From CAZOKH01 sp964580315 (GTDB lineage: Bacteria; Chloroflexota; Anaerolineae; Anaerolineales; Anaerolineaceae), in contig CAZOKH010000053.1 of the NCBI GenBank assembly GCA_964580315.1, positions 1 to 26,449 on the forward strand: 26,449 nt of DNA, in the 5' to 3' direction. Shown in pieces: positions 15,047 through 23,828 of this stretch (position 1 is its first letter; the number at the start of each line of letters is the position of its first letter). The notes beneath the pieces were generated by a model. The model was not told where the DNA came from. It saw only the letters and a list, made by a program, of their open reading frames with translations, and made no database searches. The translations under genes and the position numbers were made by a program.

Positions 15047-15823
15047 ATGTCGAATACGCTCTCAATTCATCTGGAACAGGCCGCTAAACTAATCCTGCAA
15101 TCAAAAAGGCTGGCAGCTTTCACCGGCGCCGGAATTTCGGTCGAAAGCGGTATTCCCCCATTTCGTGGAGCAAATGGCTTATGGTCGAAATACGATCCAT
15201 CCATTTTGGATATTCAAAATTTTTATGCTTCGCCCAAAGCCACCTGGTCATTTCTCAAAGAAGTTTTTTATCCATCACTTAACCTTGCTCGTCCCAATCC
15301 AGCGCATCAATGTTTGAACCTGCTTGAAAAAAAGGGAATTCTAAAAGATATCATTACCATGAATATTGATAACTTACACTCCAGCGCAGGTAATCAGTAT
15401 GTGATTGAATTTCACGGGAACTATCGGCGGCTGCAGTGCACAAAGTGCAGCAAGGTTTTTCCATTCAAAGAGTCGATGCTTAATGAACTCCCCCCAATTT
15501 GCCCGGATTGCCACGGCATTCTAAAACCTGATATCGTATTCTTCGGCGAGAATATTCCTTCGCAAGCTTATCAGGCAGCCTTTGAAGAAACCCATCTGGC
15601 TGACGTCTGGTTGGTCATTGGAACAACCGGAGAAGTCTATCCAGCAGCCGCCATTCCGCTTGAAGCCAAACGCCTGGGAAGCTCAATCATCGAAATTAAT
15701 CTGAATCCAAGTGAATACACGCATACTGTGACAGACATTTTCCTTCAGGGCAAAGCGGGGGATGTTTTATCTCAATTAGATGAAAAGATCAATCATTTTA
15801 TGGTATCATCCCAAATTGATTAA
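15047..15823 (+). CDS. cobB: SIR2 family NAD-dependent protein deacylase
   Basis: A 258-aa sirtuin that removes acyl groups from lysines using NAD+. GAGISVESGIPPFRG (27-41) and ITMNIDNLH (103-111) form the NAD site; the second is usually TQNID, so Gln is replaced by Met105. The catalytic base is His123 in EFHGN. Zn ligands are Cys131, Cys134, Cys152 and Cys155. KPDIVFFGENIP and GTTGEVYPAA complete the family pattern. There is no visible ribosome site. A TACAAT box ends 6 nt before the ATG, so the mRNA may be leaderless. Targets cannot be told from context. Confidence 0.92.
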   Translation: MSNTLSIHLEQAAKLILQSKRLAAFTGAGISVESGIPPFRGANGLWSKYDPSILDIQNFYASPKATWSFLKEVFYPSLNLARPNPAHQCLNLLEKKGILKDIITMNIDNLHSSAGNQYVIEFHGNYRRLQCTKCSKVFPFKESMLNELPPICPDCHGILKPDIVFFGENIPSQAYQAAFEETHLADVWLVIGTTGEVYPAAAIPLEAKRLGSSIIEINLNPSEYTHTVTDIFLQGKAGDVLSQLDEKINHFMVSSQID

Positions 15824-15856
15824 ATGACTTCAATCAAAAACGGATAACCAACCGCA

Positions 15857-17164
15857 ATGACCGAGAATCCAAACAACACAACCAGTCCACAAGCCGATCA
15901 AAAAAAAATCACCGACGGTGAATATCCGCTCGGTGTCAGAATTTTCCTGACCATCCTGGTTGTTTTTATTGGGTTGATTTTTCTGCTTGTTCTCTGGCTG
16001 CGATTGCCAGTTTTGACACAAATGGCAATTGGCACTTTCACCCCCACACCCCGCCCACCTACCCGCACTCCCTTACCCACCCGCACAGCGACCATTACCC
16101 CAACCCCCACCGAAACCCCGCTGCCAACCGCAACAAGCCTGCCCCCGTCTGCCAATTTGGTCTATGATTTGGATGAATTGCAGCCAGCCATTCCCGGAAT
16201 AAAAAGCACCGCGATCGTTTTGAGCGTGCCAGACGACGCCATTGCGGCGCCAGACTTCACCGAACAAACCTGGTACCCATCATCACAAATCGAAAAAGAC
16301 ATGCTGGCAAATGGTGTCGGCATTGAGTTCACGCATCCATTTTTCGCCACTTATGCAAGTGGTTCCATCATGTGGAACATGGACGTTCCACTAAACCCGG
16401 GATTGTACGAAGTGTACGTGCTGGATACTCTGTATAGTTCCGGCGGCTCGTTAGATTTTCAGGTCCGCGTTGGAGAAACACAAATCAACCCGTTAATCGG
16501 TTCAACTCGTGTAGATTACCGGCTGCTGCAAGGTGATCCACCTCAAAAATCTGATATCTGGCACAGCCTGGGTGTTTTCGACGTAACCGATTCGGGGTTG
16601 CTGTCAGTTGCATCTTCCTGGCAGAATCGGGATGAATATTCTACGGTTGCCGTTGAAAGGGTATTAATTGTCAAACTACCCGAATCAACGCGCCAGTTGA
16701 TTGACGCTCTCCCCCAGGGCGCATTTAGAGTAATCATAGACGACAACTCGGCAACATTTGGCAACAAACAAGATTGGATTACCATTGACAACAAAACCGC
16801 CTGGGGAAATAGCTTTATGGATCTCATCAACCCGCCGGCTGATGAAACCGTCATCTGGGAACTGCCCGATACTGTTCCGTTCGGCAGGTACGAAGTGCTG
16901 GCCTGGATACCAGAAATCAAAGGCAATCCCGAAGTAAGCTACAGCCTCACAGGCAACGGCTTTGATTTTGACCGCGAAGAAACCGGAACGCCCCCCATAA
17001 CACAACAAGGCAGTTGGGAAGGCGGAAAATGGGTATCATTAGGCTATTGGACGGTACCGGAGCTCTATGGCAAAACCGTTCGCTTTGTCGTCACCATGAA
17101 TATCAAGGGCAGCGGAATTGGTGATGTGGCAGCCGACGCCCTGGCATTCATCCTTCAACCTTAA
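15857..17164 (+). CDS. Membrane-anchored extracellular protein with Thr/Pro-rich stalk and golvesin-like domains
   Basis: A 435-aa protein. Residues 1-26 are polar and cytoplasmic, and 27-50 form one transmembrane helix. Residues 59-98 are a stalk of TPTP/TRTP-type repeats. The outside part follows. The C-terminal region (about 285-435) has the golvesin/xanthan-lyase-like pattern: DDNSATFG, YEVLAWIP, GGKWVSLGYW and VAADALAF. A related, more divergent copy seems to occupy about 110-275 (GLYEVYVLDTL, WHSLGVFDV, VAVERVLIV). Such domains are thought to bind carbohydrate or act as adhesion modules. The stalk is a likely O-glycosylation site. Two GT-C-type membrane proteins follow, the first only 19 nt downstream. 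The start has no strong ribosome site. Confidence 0.7.
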   Translation: MTENPNNTTSPQADQKKITDGEYPLGVRIFLTILVVFIGLIFLLVLWLRLPVLTQMAIGTFTPTPRPPTRTPLPTRTATITPTPTETPLPTATSLPPSANLVYDLDELQPAIPGIKSTAIVLSVPDDAIAAPDFTEQTWYPSSQIEKDMLANGVGIEFTHPFFATYASGSIMWNMDVPLNPGLYEVYVLDTLYSSGGSLDFQVRVGETQINPLIGSTRVDYRLLQGDPPQKSDIWHSLGVFDVTDSGLLSVASSWQNRDEYSTVAVERVLIVKLPESTRQLIDALPQGAFRVIIDDNSATFGNKQDWITIDNKTAWGNSFMDLINPPADETVIWELPDTVPFGRYEVLAWIPEIKGNPEVSYSLTGNGFDFDREETGTPPITQQGSWEGGKWVSLGYWTVPELYGKTVRFVVTMNIKGSGIGDVAADALAFILQP

Positions 17165-17183
17165 CATACTTGTCAAAAAACGA

Positions 17184-19256
17184 ATGACCGTTATCCAGCA
17201 AGTCAAGAACCGGTTCGATAAATTCCAGTTACCTCACTGGTCAATTCCAATTGCCCTTGTCACCTTTTGTTTATTGAGTTTTGGCATCCTCATCCCATCG
17301 CTGGGTATCTATTGGGACGACTGGGAAACCATTCTCATCATCCGCCAATTTCCCTTATCCGAGTTCTGGCAATATTTCAGTGACAACCGCCCCCTGGCTG
17401 CCTGGACATACATAATTTCCAGCCCCTTCCTGGGAACCAGCCCCGTTGCATGGCAGCTTTTCACACTTCTACTCCGCTCTCTGACGGTTTGCCTTTTCTG
17501 GCTGGTTTTTTGCAATGTGTGGCCTCAGAGAAAGCGCGAAGTAACTTTCGCCTCTTTTTTATTTGCCATATATCCCATTTTCTTACAACAATACATCTCA
17601 GTTGCCTATCATCAACACTGGATGGCATATCTATTGTTCTTTGGTTCATTGTGGATGATGATTCGGTCAGTCCAATTGCCGCGTTTCTACTGGCTTTTCA
17701 CAATTCTTTCCATTGTGACATTAGGCCTGCATTTGTCCATTCTCGAATATTTTGTCGGCGCCGAACTGCTCCGCCCGGTCATACTCTGGATTCTATTCTC
17801 AACCACCTTTAGTGAAAACCGCAAACGGATCAAACACACGCTGCTTCACTGGCTTCCTTACCTGCTTACTTTACTGGCCTTTGTTTCCTGGCGCATGATA
17901 TACACACTCGGCGCAGTTGAGGACAACAACCGCCCCGGTCTGCTTTTTGATCTCATTAGCCAACCGCTGAAAACGATCATCCAATTTATCCAGATGGTGC
18001 TGCAAGACGGAATTTTTATTCTGGCATCTACGTGGCACAAAACCCTGTCGCCCGAATTAATCGATTTGACTCAAAGATTCAATCTCTTTTCCTGGGGCAT
18101 GGCATTTCTCATAGCAGTTCTGGTATTTTTATTCCTTTCAAAATTAGAATCCATACCACAAAACGCCTCACCCCGGCATGACCGCTGGGTTATCCAGGCT
18201 CTCTTCATCGGGGTCGCCATAATTCTGTTAGGAACATTGCCAGCCTGGGTAACCTATCGCCAGGCCAGCGCAGCCGGGCAAAATATTGACCGTTTTGGAC
18301 TGGTCGCCATGTCAGGCGCCAGCCTGGTTTTTGTCGCCCTCATGGATTGGGCGGTCAAGGATACATTGCCCCGAAAAATAATCCTTTGCTTTTTAATCAT
18401 GCTGGGGGTAGCACTGCAAATCAGAATTGCCAATGATTATCGTTGGTCATGGACACGCCAAAAAAGATTATTATGGCAACTCTACTGGCGCGCACCAGCC
18501 ATTGAACCTCACACCGTTTTTCTGGCAGAAAACCAGCTTTTCCCTTATGTCGCGCCTACTTTTGCATTTAATGTTTTGTATTCTCAACCAGAAAATACCC
18601 GAGAGCTAACCTATCAGTTTTACCAGCTCAATCGAGAATTTTCTGTGGATGCGGGCAACTGGTTAAATGGCAAACAACTTTCGGAGAACCACCGGGAATT
18701 TACCTATACCGGCATGAGCACAGATGGATTGATTCTCTATTTCAAAACACCGCAATCGAACTGCCTGTGGCTGCTAAATAGCGAAGATGCAACCAACCCT
18801 TACATCTCACAAAACACGCGGGAGGCATTACCCCTTTCCAGGTTCGATCGTATCCAACCGCACAACAACAACCCCACCGTGCCGCCAACAGACATTTTGG
18901 GCAGCCAGCCGAACCAGGATTGGTGCTACTATTATGAAAAAGCTGATCTCGCCCGGCAATTCGGACAATGGGAACAGGTTGTGGAACTCGGTAATCAGGC
19001 TCAGCAGGCTGGTTATTCTCCGCAATCCGGTTCCTCTAACTCACCCCAGGAATGGCTGCCATTTATTGAAGGCTATGCCGCAGCCGGCAACTGGCAGCGG
19101 GCGCAAGATCTGACCATCCAATCGTTGCAGACAGACGAGAAATATCGAAACCGGTTATGCGTGTTATGGCAAAAAATCTCCACTTCACACAAAGAGAATC
19201 CTGAGGCCGCTTCGATTTTGGATGAATTGGAATGCCATCAATATTCTGAACAGTGA
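17184..19256 (+). CDS. GT-C-like multi-pass membrane protein with soluble C-terminal domain, copy 1
   Basis: A 690-aa protein with about ten transmembrane segments over residues 20-420. An acidic pair, Asp45-Asp46 in IYWDDWE, lies in the first outside loop, where GT-C glycosyltransferases (PMT, ArnT-like) have their catalytic acid. That suggests a lipid-phosphate-sugar-dependent transferase facing outward. The last 250 residues are soluble: LRIANDYRW, WRAPAIEP, then a helical, TPR-like end (YYYEKADLARQFGQWEQVV, SPQEWLPFIEGYAAAGNWQRA). The next gene is a close paralogue. The ATG at 17184, 19 nt after the golvesin-type gene, is preferred; the frame is open upstream only inside that gene. Donor and acceptor are unknown. 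Confidence 0.6.
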   Translation: MTVIQQVKNRFDKFQLPHWSIPIALVTFCLLSFGILIPSLGIYWDDWETILIIRQFPLSEFWQYFSDNRPLAAWTYIISSPFLGTSPVAWQLFTLLLRSLTVCLFWLVFCNVWPQRKREVTFASFLFAIYPIFLQQYISVAYHQHWMAYLLFFGSLWMMIRSVQLPRFYWLFTILSIVTLGLHLSILEYFVGAELLRPVILWILFSTTFSENRKRIKHTLLHWLPYLLTLLAFVSWRMIYTLGAVEDNNRPGLLFDLISQPLKTIIQFIQMVLQDGIFILASTWHKTLSPELIDLTQRFNLFSWGMAFLIAVLVFLFLSKLESIPQNASPRHDRWVIQALFIGVAIILLGTLPAWVTYRQASAAGQNIDRFGLVAMSGASLVFVALMDWAVKDTLPRKIILCFLIMLGVALQIRIANDYRWSWTRQKRLLWQLYWRAPAIEPHTVFLAENQLFPYVAPTFAFNVLYSQPENTRELTYQFYQLNREFSVDAGNWLNGKQLSENHREFTYTGMSTDGLILYFKTPQSNCLWLLNSEDATNPYISQNTREALPLSRFDRIQPHNNNPTVPPTDILGSQPNQDWCYYYEKADLARQFGQWEQVVELGNQAQQAGYSPQSGSSNSPQEWLPFIEGYAAAGNWQRAQDLTIQSLQTDEKYRNRLCVLWQKISTSHKENPEAASILDELECHQYSEQ

Positions 19257-19274
19257 AATGGAGCTTTCGCTTCA

Positions 19275-21341
19275 ATGAAATCCCTTCAAAAGGTCAATCT
19301 CCCTTTTTGGCTGCTTCCCATTTTTCTATTGGCGGTTTGTGTTTTAACATTTGGGCTGCTCATCCCCCAATTGGGTTTCTATTGGGACGATTGGTCAAAG
19401 ACGCTGGTCAATGTTGTTTACGGCATGGAAGGATACGCTGATTATTACGCCGAAGATCGCCCAACATCAAGTTGGACCCATATTCTCTTTGTAACCCTGA
19501 TTGGCAATAAACCGCTGCACTGGCACATATTCACGCTTATGCTACGCTGGCTAACCTCATTATCGATATATTATTTCCTTAGGCAATTATGGAATGACAG
19601 GAAAATCCAGGCCAGTTTTGTCGCGCTGGCATTCCTGGTTTATCCGGTCTTCACACAACAATCCATCCCGGTTACGTTCCACCAACAGTGGCTGCAATTT
19701 TGTCTTTTCTTCCTATCCCTTACGACAACCATCCTGGCAATTAAAAAAATCCATTACTACTGGTGGTTGACCATCCTGTCTCTTTTATTGTTAGCCGTCC
19801 AGTTATCCATTACAGAATACTTCGTCGGACTGGAATTGTTACGCCCTGTTGTAATCGGGCTAATCCTAAAAAACCAGGAAGAGAATTTACCCTGGAAGAA
19901 CCATCTTGGACAAACACTCAAACACTATCTACCCTATATAGCTTTCTTTGTGGTCTATGTAATCTGGCGCATGTTTTTCATTCAACTAAGCGGCGACGAT
20001 CCCTATCGCGCCAACACGTTGTATGACCTGATCAGCCAACCCATTCCCACGCTGATTAACCTTTTACGCATGGTTTCTGTTGATACTTATTACATCCTGA
20101 TCGCATGCTGGTCTGAGGTAATCGGCTCGGGTGTTCAACCAGGCATTGCTCGTTTCACGTTTTTTTCCTGGGGAATTGGATTTGTTATTGCGATTTCCAT
20201 TTTTCTCTTCTACTTTTGCACCCAAAAAGAGCAACAACAGTATCCCTTGAGTGATTCAACTTCCTCTTCAAAAGAATGGTTATCTCAGGCATTTCTTTTG
20301 GGGTTTTTGGCGCTGCTTTTTGGCCCCATCCCCGCATGGATTACCGGTCGTGAAGTGGTTTACGATTTTCATTCAAACCGATACGCAATGCCAGCCATGT
20401 TTGGAGCCAGCCTTCTACTGGTCGTATTAATCGAAACCATTATCCGCTCGCGCACACACAAAATCATCGTCCTTGCCGCGCTGATTGGGCTTGCCTCCAG
20501 CTACCACTTGCGAATTGCCAATGATTACCGCTGGCTGTGGAAAGATCAATTGCGCTTCTACTGGCAGCTTCAATGGCGTGCACCATCCATTGAGCCTGAC
20601 ACAGCAATATTTATGGAAGATGAACCCTTCCCCGAGCAGGGACTTTTTTCCACTTCTTCCGCCGTGAATCTGATTTATCCTCAAGACACAGGTTCTCCTA
20701 CGCTGGATTTCTGGGTCTTTTCCATTTACCCGCGTTATGTTCACAGTCTGCCCACCCCACAGAACGTCTCCCTGTCGCCCCGTTTTCGATCCCTCATGTT
20801 CAAGGGCAACACCACAAACAGCCTGCTAATGACGTACGACCCGACAAAAGGCAACTGCTGGTGGTTGCTCAATACAGATGACCTTTACAATCCCTATCTC
20901 AGTGACACGCTGAAACAATTTTTACCCATTTCAAATTTAAGCCGCATCAACCCTGACCCGCCGCAGCCAGGCTTTCCACCCGAAGTTCTGTTTGGAACAA
21001 GTCCCGGGAAAAATTGGTGTTACTACTTCGAAAAAGCCGACCTTGCCTTACAATTCGAGGATTGGCATCAGATCAAAACTCTGGGCGATGAGGCGGCCGC
21101 ACAGGGGTTTTCTCCTTCAGCCGGTTCATCCAATTCACCACGTGAATGGCTGCCTTTCATTGAGGGCTACGCCAGGTTGGGAGACTGGCAAACAGCCTAC
21201 GATCTCACCCTGCAAAGCTACGAGATGGACGGCAAATATCAAGAAATGTTATGTCGCCTCTGGAATGAATTCGATACCCGCACAAATTCTGACGCAGACC
21301 TAAAGAACAACATCCTCAACCACATGCAGTGTGACAAATAA
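19275..21341 (+). CDS. GT-C-like multi-pass membrane protein with soluble C-terminal domain, copy 2
   Basis: A 688-aa paralogue of the preceding protein, collinear along its whole length. Matching blocks include LLIPQLGFYWDDWSK (Asp38-Asp39), TEYFVGLELLRPV, YDLISQP, LRIANDYRW, WRAPSIEP, and the C-terminal SNSPREWLPFIEGYARLGDWQ. About ten membrane segments and the TPR-like soluble end are kept. The gene begins 18 nt after copy 1 with GGAG 11 nt before the ATG, so both are probably on one mRNA with the golvesin-type gene. The divergence outside the blocks points to an old tandem duplication and possibly different sugar or acceptor use. Confidence 0.6.
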   Translation: MKSLQKVNLPFWLLPIFLLAVCVLTFGLLIPQLGFYWDDWSKTLVNVVYGMEGYADYYAEDRPTSSWTHILFVTLIGNKPLHWHIFTLMLRWLTSLSIYYFLRQLWNDRKIQASFVALAFLVYPVFTQQSIPVTFHQQWLQFCLFFLSLTTTILAIKKIHYYWWLTILSLLLLAVQLSITEYFVGLELLRPVVIGLILKNQEENLPWKNHLGQTLKHYLPYIAFFVVYVIWRMFFIQLSGDDPYRANTLYDLISQPIPTLINLLRMVSVDTYYILIACWSEVIGSGVQPGIARFTFFSWGIGFVIAISIFLFYFCTQKEQQQYPLSDSTSSSKEWLSQAFLLGFLALLFGPIPAWITGREVVYDFHSNRYAMPAMFGASLLLVVLIETIIRSRTHKIIVLAALIGLASSYHLRIANDYRWLWKDQLRFYWQLQWRAPSIEPDTAIFMEDEPFPEQGLFSTSSAVNLIYPQDTGSPTLDFWVFSIYPRYVHSLPTPQNVSLSPRFRSLMFKGNTTNSLLMTYDPTKGNCWWLLNTDDLYNPYLSDTLKQFLPISNLSRINPDPPQPGFPPEVLFGTSPGKNWCYYFEKADLALQFEDWHQIKTLGDEAAAQGFSPSAGSSNSPREWLPFIEGYARLGDWQTAYDLTLQSYEMDGKYQEMLCRLWNEFDTRTNSDADLKNNILNHMQCDK

Positions 21342-21400
21342 CTTTGCAGTTTTCCTGTACAATAAAATATAAGAACGATAAAAAAAGGCGTGATCATGAT

Positions 21401-22180
21401 ATGTTTGGAATAACCATTGCCAATGAAAAAGGCGGCGTTGCAAAAACCACCACTGCTATCTCGCTCGGCGGTGCATTTGTGGAACATCAAAAAAAAGTTT
21501 TACTCATTGACCTTGACCCACAGGCAAACCTTTCACAGGCATTCAAACTTGAACCTGAAAATTCCAATCAATCCTTACTGGCTGTTTTCCAGGATCACAC
21601 TCCGCTCTCCAAGTTAATCCTGAAGACAAGTATAGACGGGCTTCACCTCATCCCGGCTCACTTTGACCTTGGAATCACTGAAAGCATGTTGCACAACCAT
21701 CCTGGCGGGCAATTGATCCTCCGGGACGTTCTTCAGCCAATTTCAAGTAGTTATGATTTGGTTATTTTTGATTGCCCGCCATTTTTGGGAATGTTGGTAA
21801 TGAATGCGCTGTGTGCGTCGAATTTATTGATCATCCCAACTCAGCCCGAAATTTTTTCCATCCACGCCCTGCGTAATTTGATGAAATGGGTCAACCAGGT
21901 CAGGCTCACGAATAATCCCGGGTTGGCTTATCGTCTATTATTAACGATGGTCGATCTTCGCAATCGCACACACCGCATGTTGTGTGAAGAATTAAATCGC
22001 ACTTTCAAACAGGGATTGTTTGAAACGGTAATCAACATAGACACAAAGTTACGTGAAAGCCCCATTGCAGGCGTTCCCGTTTTAACCCATTCACCCAATT
22101 GTCGCGCCGCTGCACAGTATCGGTCTGTGGCTCAGGACATTCTAGATTATGTCAAAACAAAAACTAAAACACCAAATTGA
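21401..22180 (+). CDS. ParA/Soj-family ATPase
   Basis: A 259-aa MinD/ParA-superfamily P-loop ATPase. The deviant Walker A motif with the signature lysine is K10-G-G-V-A-K-T-T17. LLIDLDPQANL follows, then Walker B-like LVIFDCPP at about 120 and the switch PTQPEIFSI. These proteins dimerise on ATP and bind DNA or partner surfaces to position chromosomes, plasmids or protein complexes. No parB or parS-like gene is beside it. Instead it overlaps by 32 nt a gene for a degenerate sensor-kinase-like protein, so it may position or respond to that partner rather than segregate DNA. The ATG at 21401 begins the conserved fold; TTG 21344 would add 19 polar residues without homology. Confidence 0.85.
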   Translation: MFGITIANEKGGVAKTTTAISLGGAFVEHQKKVLLIDLDPQANLSQAFKLEPENSNQSLLAVFQDHTPLSKLILKTSIDGLHLIPAHFDLGITESMLHNHPGGQLILRDVLQPISSSYDLVIFDCPPFLGMLVMNALCASNLLIIPTQPEIFSIHALRNLMKWVNQVRLTNNPGLAYRLLLTMVDLRNRTHRMLCEELNRTFKQGLFETVINIDTKLRESPIAGVPVLTHSPNCRAAAQYRSVAQDILDYVKTKTKTPN

Positions 22181-23738
22181 GGAAATTTTCCTGGAGTTAA
22201 ACCTACAGGATCTTCCACTTACCACAACCTTTGAATCGTCTGTTGATGATAGAACAGGTGCATTGCAGCCTGAAATTTCTCAGCAAGCTATTCAAAAAAC
22301 AAACCCGGTTGAAAGAACCGAATCACAACCCGGCGTGGACGAAAACACTTTAATTGAAATCAACAAAACCATTGATCTAATCCCATACATACTCAATTCA
22401 TTCAGCCAAATCAATGGATTATCCAACCTGCTTATTCAAGGTATCGACGGTGCATTAAAAGAACAGCAATTATCGGATGTTACTTCCATTCGGAGAATTA
22501 GTGAAGCACAAAGTTTTCTCCTTAAAGAGATCGAAGAACTTTCCCGCCGCTCCCGGGGTAACGACGCCAAGAAGAACACCGCTTTTTCTGTTCAGGATTT
22601 ATTGACCCAGATCCAAACCGTTTTCCTGAAAGGTGAATACCGGGGGGTGATCAGCCTGGAGGTTAATTGCCCGTCCAAAATTCCCAACCTTTTCACTGAT
22701 TCGGTTTTTCTGCGCCGTTCCATCATTCACTCCCTTGAATTAATGGTTTTATTTGATAAAGAAATTGTGATCGCTGTAGAGAGTGCAATTACAGATCAAA
22801 ATTCACAAACACTTCATTTCTTTATCCATCCGCAAACCAGCGTTTCGCTAAAAGGGAAACCCCCTTCGGTTGCGACACAAAAATCTGCAAGGCTTCACCA
22901 ATTTTTTATTAAACATTGGATAGACCAGATTGAGGGACAGGTTTTGTTTGAACAGGACACAAATCATAGGTTTTCAAACATCCATATTCAAGTCCCGGTA
23001 ATTGAAGATCCCAATATTCCGGGTGGGCAGAAAAGCGGAGTTGAAAAACAAACTGTGCTGCTGATAGGTCAAACAATACCATCTGAGTTAAAAGAAGCAG
23101 CCAGTCAACTGGATTGGACTTTGATCCAAATTAAAAATAAAAAAGAAATGGACAAATTGGGACAAAGCCACATTCATACTTGCTTTATTAACCTCGCTGA
23201 TTATGAAGCGACATGGCAAGAAATCAACGATTGTCTTTATGAAATTTCAGCATCTGACACACCCATTGTCCCAATTTTTCATGACCCCAAAGAGCAAATC
23301 TCAGCCTGGTTCCCCCAGGCAAGAATGATGATCAATCCCATTGAGCCCGGAGAAATGTCCTCTCTTATCCACCGTCTGGCAAACCAGCAGCATCTCGACA
23401 AAATTTTCATTTTGGACAATAAACACTACATTGCAAAATCATTGAAAATTCTTGAAAAACAGTTTGATATTCAATCCATTAATCAAACAATGGATAATAT
23501 CAAAAATTTTTCCAATTCAACCATGGTGGTGATCAATCTTCCATTGAGTTCAAATGGTGAAACAATCGAGGAAACCCACTGCCTTCAAGAATGCTTTTCA
23601 AAAAAAATCCCATTAATTTTTCTCTTGCCCGAAAATGTTGACCAGGAAAAAGCCGGAATCTTTCAGAATGCATTGAAATCAATGGCTGCTGAAGAAAATA
23701 GGATAAATATTGATCAGGTGATCAATTTTTTCTCATAA
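22149..23738 (+). CDS. Degenerate hybrid histidine-kinase-like protein (pseudo-kinase with pseudo-receivers)
   Basis: A 529-aa soluble protein. After a low-complexity N-terminus, 76-135 looks like a DHp helical hairpin (ILNSFSQINGLSNLL... IRRISEAQSFLLKEIEEL), but where kinases have SHELRTPL there is no His. Residues 145-285 resemble an HATPase domain (LFTDSVFLRRSIIHSLELMV ... FSNIHIQVPV), but the N-box Asn and the DxGxG box are missing. Residues 301-410 and 417-529 resemble two receiver domains (QTVLLIG; KIFILDN) without a clear phospho-acceptor Asp set. It probably works by binding, not by phosphotransfer. The overlap with the ParA gene implies coupled translation and a joint role. The call rests on pattern only. 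Confidence 0.5.
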   Translation: MSKQKLKHQIEEIFLELNLQDLPLTTTFESSVDDRTGALQPEISQQAIQKTNPVERTESQPGVDENTLIEINKTIDLIPYILNSFSQINGLSNLLIQGIDGALKEQQLSDVTSIRRISEAQSFLLKEIEELSRRSRGNDAKKNTAFSVQDLLTQIQTVFLKGEYRGVISLEVNCPSKIPNLFTDSVFLRRSIIHSLELMVLFDKEIVIAVESAITDQNSQTLHFFIHPQTSVSLKGKPPSVATQKSARLHQFFIKHWIDQIEGQVLFEQDTNHRFSNIHIQVPVIEDPNIPGGQKSGVEKQTVLLIGQTIPSELKEAASQLDWTLIQIKNKKEMDKLGQSHIHTCFINLADYEATWQEINDCLYEISASDTPIVPIFHDPKEQISAWFPQARMMINPIEPGEMSSLIHRLANQQHLDKIFILDNKHYIAKSLKILEKQFDIQSINQTMDNIKNFSNSTMVVINLPLSSNGETIEETHCLQECFSKKIPLIFLLPENVDQEKAGIFQNALKSMAAEENRINIDQVINFFS

Positions 23739-23778
23739 TTTTTCAGGGGAGAAGCAACCTTTTCACATTTGTTACAAG

Positions 23779-23784
23779 GTATAA
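23779..23784 (+). promoter_or_regulatory. -10 box upstream of gmhA
   Basis: A perfect TATAAT 45 nt before the gmhA ATG; a start near 23791 would leave a short leader with GGAGG. The -35 position is poor. GGTCA is repeated at the start of the transcript. Confidence 0.45.
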
Positions 23785-23828
23785 TGGTCAAGTTTAGGTC
23801 ATTCATTACTATTATGGAGGCAACGTAA

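Noticed and set aside
16030..16150. Repeat-rich stretch considered as a tandem DNA repeat or CRISPR-like element
   Set aside because: It is the Thr/Pro codon run of the protein stalk; there are no equal-length spacers and the repeats are irregular.
17118..17183. Earlier start of the first GT-C-like gene
   Set aside because: It lies inside the golvesin-type gene in another frame; the ATG at 17184 aligns with the start of the paralogue.
21344..21400. TTG start extending the ParA-like protein by 19 residues
   Set aside because: Polar, non-homologous extension; the ATG at 21401 begins the conserved first strand just before the P-loop.
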